In this document: in pieces, positions 12,529-21,710 of the stretch
Layout of the letters: each line of letters begins with the position of its first letter
Position numbering within the stretch: position 1 is the stretch's first letter
NCBI RefSeq assembly: GCF_025024155.1
Contig: NW_026251769.1
Location: 124,001 to 188,000, forward strand
Length of the DNA stretch: 64,000 nt
Source of the DNA: Gamsiella multidivaricata
Lineage: Eukaryota > Mortierellomycota > Mortierellomycetes > Mortierellales > Mortierellaceae
Direction of reading: 5' to 3'
Notes under the pieces: model-generated
What the model saw: only the letters and a program-made list of their open reading frames with translations
Told to the model about the DNA's origin: nothing
Databases searched by the model: none
Translations under genes and position numbers: made by a program

Positions 12529-13087
12529 TTATGAGGATGGTTTGTCCGTGGGTGCTGTGTCCATCTTTATCCCTGATACCTCGTCATCGTCTACGATTCC
12601 GAGGTTCCTCTTTCGGCGTTCCTCACGCAATGACTCCATCTATACGGTATCAAAAATGCTCATCAGCGCTTGTGTATGTTGCCTGGCCCCTCAAAATTCA
12701 AATATGGCAGCCTGGCAATACAAAGTTCAAACACCCGGGGGGCCGGGGGATAAAGGGGGAGGATAGCAGGCTTACCCATTTCTTTTTGCAGTCCGCGTAG
12801 TCCTTGAAGAACCGTGTGCACCGTCGCTTATCATAATTGTTCTCATCCATGCACTTCATGGAAGCCTTTGTCTGCTCTCGACAGGGATCCATATACTGGG
12901 ACTGAGCTTTGGCGTAGTAGTTCTTGTTGAACGTCTTGAGCTCCTCGTCCGAGGTCCGAATGTGCTCATGGGGCTTGCGAGGTCCTCGAGCAGGAGTGGT
13001 GCCGGTGTCCGACTGTGCGTTGAGATTAGCGCTCGAGAACGTGGTGTTGTTCCCCCTGGCGACATGCGGTGATGATTCCGTTGACAT
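12529..13087 (-). CDS. COX23: Twin CX9C protein, COX23/CHCHD7-like
   Basis: Exons 12776-13087 and 12529-12639 give 140 residues. The domain PCREQTKASMKCMDENNYDK then CTRFFKDYADCKKKW has paired CX9C motifs and the ENNYDKRRC core seen in COX23/CHCHD7. These intermembrane-space proteins are imported by Mia40 and linked to copper delivery for cytochrome oxidase. The amino-terminal 50 residues are variable and Ser/Thr/Asn-rich. Exon 2 encodes a basic helix (MESLREERRKRNLGIV) and an acidic tail, and is supported by a phase-0 acceptor. The upstream in-frame ATG at 13180 is rejected because it would translate a GATTC simple repeat. The gene converges on MGE1 with about 290 bases between stops. Confidence 0.85.
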
Positions 13088-13106
13088 TGCTGAAGCGTGT
13101 TTGTAT

Positions 13107-13141
13107 GATCCGATCCGATCCGATTCGATTCGATTCGATTC
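13107..13141. repeat. Short (GATYC)n simple repeat in the COX23-like 5' leader
   Basis: Seven tandem five-base units, the first ones GATCC and the later ones GATTC, lie 20 bases upstream of the predicted start codon, so they are probably in the transcribed leader. Confidence 0.8.
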
Positions 13142-13936
13142 AATTGGGTGGGAGGTGAAAATGAAGGGGAAGACGTGCACGATTTCCTAGACCGCTTGGG
13201 CGTGACAGGTTTCAGGCTGGCTCCCTTTGCTTAGTGTATGTGTACTACGTACCGCTGCAATCGCGTCGCCTTTGAAAAGTATACGCGCATTTGTCATTCT
13301 TGACGCGTACACACAGCACAAAAAAAAAAAGAGAGCATGACCCTCTCATCCTTCGCCATCATAATCTGAACCATTCCTTGAACACCTTCAATGGTATCTT
13401 AAAAAAAAAGAAAAAAAAAACTTACACAAATATGGCTATTTTGATCGAATCCAACGCGATGCATGCTGGCAGTTTGCGCACTGCGTAGACGCCGCGAGGC
13501 TCGTCAACCTCAGCATGGCATCCTTTTCTGGACAGGGACGTCAATTGACTCCGTGCAAGTCGTAGACATTAAACCGCCAGCGGAGCATCTCGGGAGCTGG
13601 TTCTTTGCTGCGAAGCGAGGAGTGCACAGGACGCAGGAAGTGTCAGATAATTCATTATTGACATTGCACAAAAAATAATTACCAAGAATGGATTGAATGT
13701 ATGGCGCGCGCAGCGAGCACACGCCGCGTCCTCTAATTGCTTCGTTTGTCTATAGCGCCATCCACATTCGGCAGCCCCTGTAGGCATTTTTCTCTGCGCG
13801 ATGTGCTACGACACCCACGTATAAAAAGCGCATCGAACCAACACTCCGGTTCCACATCACTCAAAGCAACATCATCCAGCAACTTTTCCTTCATCTCCTC
13901 ACTCTTCCTCTTTCAATAAAAAGCAGAACCACCACC
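13142..13936. other. Intergenic, no gene seen
   Basis: About 800 bases between divergent COX23-like and the small mitochondrial protein. It contains A-rich tracts near 13321 and 13404 and a pyrimidine-rich leader just before 13937. Open frames are short and lack coding character. Confidence 0.5.
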
Positions 13937-14256
13937 ATGACCGCCATTACATCGTCCCTTCGATCGATCCGCGCACCAGCCCAGGCTCTCGCCCGTCGAC
14001 AGTACTCCTCGGCCGTGTTGTCGGCTGCTCCAACCCCCGCTTCTGCCAAGTCGGCGGTGACTACTGGCCACTCGAACCAACGCATTGCCATTGCCTCGGG
14101 CCTGTCCTTTGCGATCGGTGTCGATGTCACCTATGCCTACTTTACTCTCTTCCATAAGAGTAAGTTTATAGAGCATTGCTTACAAAAAATAAAAAAATAA
14201 ACAAAAAATCGAGATTAACGCGAGTTATTTGTTTCTTAGAAGATATCTCGGCTTAA
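13937..14256 (+). CDS. Small single-pass mitochondrial protein
   Basis: Exons 13937-14159 and 14240-14256 encode 79 residues; the last exon supplies only KDISA and the stop. The amino terminus is an Arg/Ser/Ala-rich presequence with LARRQYSS, an R-x-Y/S processing site. One hydrophobic segment follows (IAIASGLSFAIGVDVTYAYF), then TLFHKKDISA. Size and layout suit an inner-membrane small subunit such as an accessory subunit of cytochrome oxidase, but I cannot assign a family. The 5' leader is CA/CT-rich and typical of an expressed nuclear-encoded mitochondrial gene. Confidence 0.7.
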
Positions 14257-14403
14257 AGACGTGATTCTCACAGCGAGCGCTTCTGAAGCCGCATATTTTT
14301 CATTCGCGGTCCATTCCTCCTCACTCTTTCCTTCTCGCTCCTGGATAACATACCACAGCTCATTTCAGAAATAAAAACAAGAATCTCTGCAGAACGCAGT
14401 TTC

Positions 14404-14440
<37 letters not shown>

Positions 14441-15205
14441 AGCAAAAAAGCGCGCGTTCCATCTGATGCGCATCTGGCCACCAAAACCTATGAGTACACG
14501 ACAGACAAGGCCAATAAAGGGATATTGTTTTATAAAGAATGCGCTTTCAGGAACTAGGTAGGATTGCCTAGGAGAAGGACTAAACACGCAGCAGAATAAT
14601 GCGGACAAGTGATATGATCACCACGCATCACGACCGGGTCCAGCCCCTAACTCGGTTATCATCGGAATCGACCTCACGAGCTGCGACTTGTTATCTAACT
14701 CAAGCAATCGTACATGTACAACACATTTCGTGTTATCTCGTCTTCCATTGAATAACTTAGACCTGATCCTTTGGCGAGTTCATGGAGGGGGATGAGCGCA
14801 CAATGGACTTGATTTTTATATATATTAACTTGGAAGAGATGTTGGTGTGGATGCTGCGTTCATATCTTAACAGCTCGCTCATGGCCTTGCACCGGCACAA
14901 AAATGGTCTTAGGCACCTGTAATCAAGAACAGGCAGCAGACCAGTTCAATTCTATGAATTCACTTAAACCTCATGGTGAGGTGAATGTGAAAGTGCACAG
15001 GCTACAGTTGCTACCTGCCTTGGTGGAGAGGTGTGTGGACCTTGTAAACATGGTCGTATATTCTCCCTATATTAAGACCTGGCTGAAAGGGAGCGCTCTG
15101 TATTTTTCACTCACGCTACTCTTAGACCAATTTCATAGACATATTCCTTGATACTCTGGAAATGTTTCCATGCCGGCTACATACCTGGAATTCTATTATT
15201 TCTAG
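14257..15205. other. Gene-poor stretch with a 33-base A tract
   Basis: No supported gene. A run of 33 A residues occupies 14406-14438. The region 14903-15151 has an open frame on the + strand with weak coding character that might be an exon of the 15206-15424 segment, but I found no convincing splice pair. Confidence 0.4.
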
Positions 15206-15424
15206 CATGACGAGGTCGTCTACAGAATCCAGGCGCGCATCCTCACAAGAAATCTAGCAATGATCCGGTTCATGAACAGCAAATTTGAGGTTCTAACTGC
15301 AGCATCCCGCCAGGAGAATGATGTCGCAGATAAGTGTCGCTTGATGGATACGTTGAATTCAAACTGCCCATCCTTCTACCGGTACAACGTGCGGCTTGGT
15401 AGGAACTGGAGTCTTCGTACTTAG
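15206..15424 (+). CDS. Orphan coding-like exon, no family recognised
   Basis: A polypyrimidine-TCTAG acceptor at 15205 opens a 72-codon frame ending in TAG at 15424. The translation begins HDEVVYRIQARILTRN, continues with FMNSKFEVLTAASRQ and ends LGRNWSLRT, and looks like a helical globular tail with balanced composition. No start codon or upstream exon is clear. It could be the last exon of a small gene or a leftover of one. Confidence 0.3.
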   Translation, partial: HDEVVYRIQARILTRNLAMIRFMNSKFEVLTAASRQENDVADKCRLMDTLNSNCPSFYRYNVRLGRNWSLRT

Positions 15425-15768
15425 CTTTATGATTAGCATGTTAGGATACGATTGTATGATGCAAGTTTAAGAGCTGTTTGCGCTCTCTCGATCAAAATGG
15501 GTCAAAGGCAGGTCTCCTAGGGGCGCTTCGTTGGGCTGATGTGAGCTCGTACTATGGCGAAGGCTCAACTTCAGATTTAGAAGGAATGGGTTCAAGCTGT
15601 GTCTTGAAGTCATGGTGGTAAAAAGGGTACTTTATTTATTCATAGTCAAGCAGACAGAAAAAAGTATGATTGAAAAGACATCTTTATTTGATGCAGAAAT
15701 CTTCCTACTCCATCCATCATTATCGCCCAGAATCATTGACCTCGCCGCCGTCTCGTATCGTTGTCTTT

Positions 15769-15827
15769 CGCTTCGCTGCCTTTCGTTCGCTGCATTTCGT
15801 ATCGCTGCATTTCGTTTCGCCGATGTT
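15769..15827. repeat. Short tandem of a TCGTTTCGCTGCATT-like unit
   Basis: About four imperfect copies of a 12-17-base unit (variants of TTCGYWTCGCTGCCTTTCG) follow one another. The region is otherwise non-coding. Confidence 0.6.
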
Positions 15828-15959
15828 CCTAAGGTACTCAAAAAAAAGAGAAGATACCGCCAGCATTTTCATCCTCATTGTTCAGCTTCCATTGTCCATG
15901 TAAAAATCTTCTCACCGTGAAAGCCCACCCCTTCCCCACAGACCTTTAAGGCCGACCTT

Positions 15960-16562
15960 GATCTTCCAGACTTCTGCCCCGAAGGGTCGTGAGCCGGGTC
16001 ATGCAGACTTCTGCCCCGAGGAGACCTGAGTCGCGTCATCCTTGCTTCTGTCTCCGAAGAGAACGTGAGCCGGGTGTTCCTGAATGTGTCCTGTATATCC
16101 CGATCCTGCATACTTCTATACTATCCTGATGCTACGTCATGCGGCCCCTTCATCCGTAGATGGTGCGGGTCGCGCCATGCAGACTTCTGCCTCGAAGGGT
16201 CGTGAGACGCGTCATGCTGCCCCTTCATCCGTAGATGGTGCGGGTTGCGCCATGCAGACTTCTGCCTCGAAAGGACGTGAGCCGCGCCATGCCACCCCTA
16301 CGTGCTAAGACGGTGCGGGCTGCGTCCTGTATAATCCTGATCCTGCATGCTCCTATACTATCCTGATACTACGTCATGCGGCCCCTTCATCCGTAGATGG
16401 TGCGGGTCGCGCCATGCAGACTTCTGCCCCGAAGGGACGTGAGCCGCGTCATGCTACCCCTACGTACTGAGACGGTGCGGGCTGCGTCATGCAAACTTCT
16501 GCCTCGAAGGGACGTGGGTCGCGTCATCCTTGCTTCTGTCTCCGAAGAGAGCGTGAGCCGGG
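15960..16562. repeat. GC-rich interspersed/tandem repeat with higher-order structure
   Basis: A unit with the elements CGTCATGCGGCCCCTTCATC, CGTAGATGGTGCGGGTCGCG, CCATGCAGACTTCTGCC and CGAAGGGACGTGAGCCG recurs at roughly 80-base spacing. A longer block that includes CTGTATA..CCTGATCCTGCAT and CTATACTATCCTGAT..TACG occurs at 16091-16140 and again at 16327-16377, so the array has a higher-order period near 237 bases. Copies differ by substitutions. No long open frame is preserved. Confidence 0.8.
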
Positions 16563-16700
16563 GATAGGTGCTGGGTGCTGAAGATGGATGCTGGGTGCTG
16601 GGTGATGAACGATGGGTGATGGGTGCTAGGTGATGGGCGATGGGCGATGGGTGATGGGTGATGGGTAATGGGTGGTGAGTGATGGGTGATGGGTGGTGTG
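16563..16700. repeat. GGGTGATGGGTGCTG minisatellite (G-quadruplex-prone)
   Basis: The + strand has more than fifteen near-regular GGG runs spaced 3-6 bases apart (GGGTGATGGGTGATGGGT pattern). The spacing suits G-quadruplex folding on the + strand, or on an RNA transcribed rightward. It directly abuts the GC-rich repeat. Confidence 0.75.
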
Positions 16701-16844
16701 TAGTAGTGTATTGTTGGTTTGTGGAGAGGGTGTCCGTGCGCGTGGGTTGTTGTGCTGTGTGAGGGTTGGTTCTGTGGAGAAGTGTGGGAAGACAAGAAAA
16801 AGTATGTCAGAGAAGGAGAAAGTCAAAAGTGAAGGTGGACATGT

Positions 16845-17015
16845 GTAGAGTGACGTGAGAAAGTAGAGAGTGGAGATGGAAAGTGGACGTGAAGAGTGTA
16901 CGTGCAAAGTGGATGTGGAAAGTGGACGTGCAAAGTGGTAGAAGGTGTAAGTGGAAAGGGCAAGTGGAAAGGGCAAGTGGAAAAGGCAAGTGGAAAGGGC
17001 AGGTAGAAAGGGGCG
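16845..17015. repeat. AAAGTGGACGTG / GGGCAAGTGGAAA minisatellites
   Basis: Two adjoining purine-rich arrays. The first repeats GTGGAAAGTGGACGTG-like units (16865-16940). The second repeats a 12-14-base GGGCAAGTGGAAA unit about five times (16950-17010). They complete the roughly 1-kb repeat island. Confidence 0.75.
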
Positions 17016-18551
17016 GAAAAAGAGATAAAAGTGGGCTTATGAATATTACTTACCTTGATAGCTTTGTTGCTGTCTTGCGCCCAGTTTTATCCAGTCGATC
17101 CTGTAGGAGACATCAGATTAAGAGGTGATGGTGAAGCTGAAGCGAAAGAAGAGAACGCCTCCTTTTATAACCCCCTGGAACAAGTCACTCCCAATTGACC
17201 GTGGTGGGATCCTCGTTTTTCTAATTGCACACAGTAGCCACAGTTAGGCCTTGAAGGATTAGCAAAGGCAGTTGAAATTGGCGGTCACGTTCTGCCTATC
17301 CGTATGATATCCAGGGTGCAATAGCAAGCAATGGGTGCTTCAATCCACCCTCCTTGGACTCCAGATGGAGTTTTTCTACGATAATTTCCTCCGGTCAAGG
17401 CAGGGCTCATTTCCAGGCACAGACACTTGTTTAGGTTAAGGATCTTCCCACCAACTCTGCTCAGCACGACCTAAACGCAGATCGGCCTATGAGCATGAGA
17501 GCAAATAGGAGTATGAAACTTAACCACATCAACAAAATAAGATTGAACCGCACACAACGTGTCTATTATATTTCTGCAAAGGTCAATACTTAGCGTAATA
17601 TGTGCATGCATTCATTACTATTAATACCATTATTCGCCTCTACCAATAAGTTCTACATGTGTTTCTCATAGCAGTATCCAAAGTGTTAATTATGGGCAAC
17701 ATTTCCTGCATAGAACGCCTTGCTCAATGGTCTGTACAAGGGGGACGTGGTTCGATAAAAAAAATATATATCCGCTCCCTGCTGCGGTGTGATAATGTAG
17801 GCCCGAGAATTAAGAGGACGAGAAGCCCGAAGATGACAACAACGTCACTCCAACACACTTTGGATCATGCAGGGCATCAGACGGAGTGACACAAGGGAGG
17901 AACCACCACCAGCGAGAAAGAGTCAGGAAACCATATAAAGCAGACCTTAAAGGTAAACAATGTTGCACAGAGAAGACCAACCTCACTCCGTGCTATCAGT
18001 AGAGAAGACCGAGAGGGCGAGGAGGAAAATACCACTGAAGCGCAGGGGCTAATGATAGGAAGGAGATCGTCTCTTCTCTTACTAGACGATACGTGTCAAA
18101 GTTAGCCGTGGTAGAGTATACTTCTTGACAGTGACGGTATTTGCACCATTCGGGTCATAAATTTTGCTGACCTCCCCATATGTTTTCCCATAATTGAATA
18201 AGAGTGATATATTTTAGAATAGATAAAATAGGGAGGTCGGCCATATCCTTTGACCCCAACTCAAATAGGACCATATTATGCATCCATTCGCACAATACCA
18301 TGGACCATAACTCTGTTTCCACCAATAGACCAAGAGACAACGGAGAAGGGGCTTCCACAAGTGCCTCTTTCTCCTCTTTCTCTGTCAATGGAGTCGACAT
18401 TGCACATGCTGGTCAAGGTGATGGTATGCTCTGACATTAGCCAGCTGAAACGCTACTCATCACATCGATCGACAACACCAACTTACTATTCCTTCTTCGT
18501 TTCCACCGGTCGTATATTCATGTATATAGCCGCTGCCACTTCGTGCCAGGC
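17016..18551. other. Mostly non-coding; one orphan exon-like segment
   Basis: The - strand at 17054-17100 has a good acceptor (TCCTACAG) and donor (AAGGTAAGT) bracketing 47 bases that read DRLDKTGRKTATKLS in one frame. It may be an internal exon of an unrecognised gene transcribed leftward across the repeat island. Other open frames here lack support. Confidence 0.25.
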
Positions 18552-18939
18552 TTTCGAAGACTCAGTAGACACGCCAGACTACGCCTATGCATATAGCGAT
18601 GTACTCGAGGGATCGTCTGGCAATATCTATGTAGAGCGCGACGACCCGACGTTTGCTGAACGCGTTGATCAAGAAGACGACATGGACGACGATACGACAG
18701 ATGAGGATATAGGCTACGGCTTAGACGACGTCGATGGCACCAGTGTTGCAATGAGTGACGAAGAGGAGTGTCGGGAACAACTGCTGGATAGGCGTAGCAA
18801 GAGAAAGGCGGAACAAGCACCAGAGAAGGCGCGACCTGCTCGCAGGAGGGCAACAATGGAATCCGGCGACCAGACTGCACAGCAAGTCCACATTCACTTC
18901 CAGGGCCTCCGTCCAGCAATACCCCTTTTCTGCCCCTAA
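18552..18939 (+). CDS. Hypothetical acidic protein fragment
   Basis: An open frame with strong composition bias follows an acceptor-like TTCGTGCCAG. It reads AFEDSVDTPDYAYAYSDV, an acidic block (EDDMDDDTTDEDIGYG), then a basic block (DRRSKRKAEQAPEKARPARR) and ends FQGLRPAIPLFCP. No family is recognised. The start and earlier exons are not clear, and an overlapping - strand frame at 18900-19190 also looks partly coding, so the true model may differ or the locus may be decayed. Confidence 0.3.
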
Positions 18940-20391
18940 GGCCTTCAGCACAATCAGCTCCTCCAAGGCCATTATGGTCAAGCAGCACAGGTTGATTTTT
19001 TTGCTTCTCACCCTCAAGTTCGCGTACTGCCTTCTCGATGGACTTGCTGGGAGGTCCTGCCGTGATCGAGTGCTGCTTTTTGTGTTCCCCTCCAATTTGA
19101 GCCCGCGTCCTAGCTGCTTTTTGGCTTCTTGGAATGCTTGGTACTCATCCTGCTGTATAGGGGGTTTAACAACGAGCTTTGTAACTTCTATTATTAGTTC
19201 TATTTACAACAGGGGACGCCGCGCGATTAGGACTTCGGCGAGGGCGTGCTTCGGTCATTTACTGGTTCGCGGTGCAGGGTCCTCCTTTAGATCGGAATGA
19301 ATTGACACAAAGGTAAAATAGACTAGACAGAGATAGAAGGAAATAAATATAGGGAGTTGTTTGGCTAAATGGTTCGAGCTAGGACTATGTTCCATTGAGA
19401 ATGACTGAGGTAGTTACAAGGTATTCACATATATGATGTCCGATGAAGTGAGAAGTCGTGACAATGAAGTCCACCCCTCTCAGGAGTCGTTGTATGGCAA
19501 TGTTCGCTGATTAGGCCTCCATTGTACCTTTATAATACCGTTTCACGAGGGTAAGCCGATGATGAATGTTCAATAATGAGACGATCGGAAATCGGGGAAA
19601 CGTTGCAATTGATAGTGCAAAGGTGGCGAATGATCAGGCTTGGCATTCTCTGTTGATTGTATCTCGTTGCGTGGGTTGCTGACGACGGCAGTCAGTACCT
19701 GTCGATGATGCGGTGTTATCCGGACAATCTGAACGAATGCATACAAGATATATATGTGAAGAAGACTCTGGTTCAGGAACCAGACCGTTTATTCTTTTAT
19801 TCTGGGAGCGGTGCTCTTCCCCGTAATTTAATAGCAAAAGTTCTCATAGGCTTGAAGGTTGACCGCGCTACTTGACTGATTTCCCTATCCTCCATTGCAT
19901 CCCTAGCGACCTATCGAGATTTGCGCCTACCTGCGTATGTTGAAAACAGCTATGATGGCGATGTGGGTGGACATCTGTGTCAGGCCGTGGCAAAGCTACT
20001 CGTATATCACTGATCGTGCTTCGTGTCAAGCAACTAGCATCTATCAGTGTAATGGCTCTTTATCAAAGCCTTTTGTTATTGTGGTAATGCCTTTCTTTAT
20101 TGTGGAAAGTCTTTTTTATTACGGAAAGTCTTTTTTATTGTGGGAAAGCAGACATTGCTTCTCGCCTATAAGTATTCTGCCACACTCTTCACAGCTCTCT
20201 TCGTTCATCATCCTTTCTCCTCATCGCTCTTTGCCCGCAGTTCGCTATCCATATACATCTTCACGCTAGATACTATACGCCTGTAGAAAAGGCAATGTAC
20301 CCTCCAAGCCTATCCTTCCATATCTTCAGCGTCCTTACGAAAGGGTTTCACTAACACTGCTAAGCTTTCAACCCACCATAGTGATCGCAGC
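18940..20391. other. Intergenic, no supported gene
   Basis: Open frames are short and on conflicting strands. The only structure I see is the tandem repeat at 20076-20150 just upstream of the XPG-like gene. Confidence 0.4.
20076..20150. repeat. Four imperfect TTTATTGTGGAAAGTCTT units
   Basis: TTTATTGTGGTAATGCCTTTC, TTTATTGTGGAAAGTCTTTT, TTTATTACGGAAAGTCTTTT and TTTATTGTGGGAAAGC follow one another about 240 bases before the XPG-like start codon. This is a small tandem array that could sit in the promoter or at the edge of the mobile module. Confidence 0.7.
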
Positions 20392-21710
20392 ATGGGCATA
20401 AGAGGCCTTTACAGTACTCTGAAGAAGCGCGGTTTGGATCCAGTTGCCGCGGATCCTCAAGATTACCAGAACCAAGCTGTTGAGGTTGACCTCTTCGGCG
20501 CGTTTTATGGATCCCTCGTTCGCCAGATCACGGATGATTACGATCCAAGCAAGGTCCGAGCTGTCGGTCTCACGATGGCAGCGCGTTTGGCGAAGGACTT
20601 TACCCCTGCGCAATGTACGATTCACATCGATGGCGCCCCATCCCAACAGAAGCGGAGTGAGCACATCAGGCGAAAGAACAGACTGACAGCGGACCTCAAG
20701 AAGTTGCAGGCGAACTTGAAAGTCATGAGCACGAAGTCGTCGAACGGCCAATGGACCTCGAAGAGCGTGGTAACGAAGATCAAGAAGGGCCTCCGCGATG
20801 TATACAGATTTGATGCAGCAGCCAAGCAGACACTCCGGGATGCCTTACGAGAAAAGGGGTTTTCTGTCTGCACTTGCAGGACCGAGGCCGACACCTGCAT
20901 TGCACGCACACTGACCATGGCAGCCGGTAGCTTCGTGGTGTCAGCAGATTCTAATCTGTTGATATATCTGTCGGTCACCAAGATTTTGCGGCCGATCTTC
21001 CACGGCCTGGCCTATGCATTGTACACCAAGGAGAGTGTTACCAATGCACTTCACGTTCCCAGCGCAGACTATGTGACGTTGCTGGGCATCGTGTCCAAGA
21101 ACGACTATACCGAGAACATTCCCGGCCTTGGAATAGTTCGCAATCTGGAGATCATCCGCGCTCTATCCCAGTCGCCCGATATCAGCTATATGTTCGATGC
21201 TTACAGATTCATGGCAGCCATCAAAACCCACGAGGTTACCAACCAGAGCCGATTCAAGCCATCGGAAGACATCTTTTTGGATCTCGAGGAGAAAGTGCTC
21301 CAACTGCAGCCAGGAGATGAGGCCGCCGATGAGGACATGCTCGGCTTTGATTTCAACAGTGCAGCACCGCAGTTCCGGCACCTCGAGCTGCAGCGATTTG
21401 CCGTCGCTGCATATCAGCATGCGAGTAGAAGGTAATTTAAGTGTGACACCACTTCATTCACACACGCGTTGTACAGATATCAAGTTCTCTAACACCTTTT
21501 GCATGGCGATGTATGCGTACATTTACTAGTGCGGTTCCCTTCTACGTTGCGAGGAACTCAAAGCGGAACCAGTTCCGGTCGATCTTTTCAGACAAGAAAT
21601 CAATCCTACCACGACAATCGATTGACTTCTCGACTGTCGTACCTCACGATCGCCCACAGCCAAAAGCAAAGCCCCCCGTCAAGACTCGGAAGGCGGTCCT
21701 GAAGAATTAG
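20392..21710 (+). CDS. FEN1/XPG-like (PIN-fold) nuclease domain, N-terminal half of an XPG-Fanzor module
   Basis: Exons 20392-21431 and 21530-21710 encode 406 residues ending at a TAG. The start MGIRGLYSTLKKRG matches the XPG-N signature, where the free amino-terminal Gly-Ile/Val-x-Gly forms part of the active site. Acidic residues follow in family order: Asp33 in VEVDLFGAF, Asp in HIDGAPSQQ, Glu-Ala-Asp in CRTEADTC, and SADSNLLIY where FEN1 has DxD, then KNDYTENIPGLG as the helix-hairpin loop. The second Asp of the DxD pair is Asn here. FEN1/XPG enzymes cut branched DNA; the role here is inferred. The linker after residue 347 is basic. After the TAG the same frame stays open into a lysine-rich stretch and the Fanzor region, so this may be half of a larger protein. 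Confidence 0.8.

Noticed and set aside
12698..13180. Start of the COX23-like gene at the upstream in-frame ATG (13180)
   Set aside because: It would translate the GATTC simple repeat into a low-complexity stretch; the ATG at 13087 gives a normal family length.
18721..19190. Leftward protein overlapping the acidic fragment
   Set aside because: Two - strand frames look partly coding (KPPIQQDEYQAFQEAKKQLG, then a second frame), but neither has a start, splice sites or a consistent frame.
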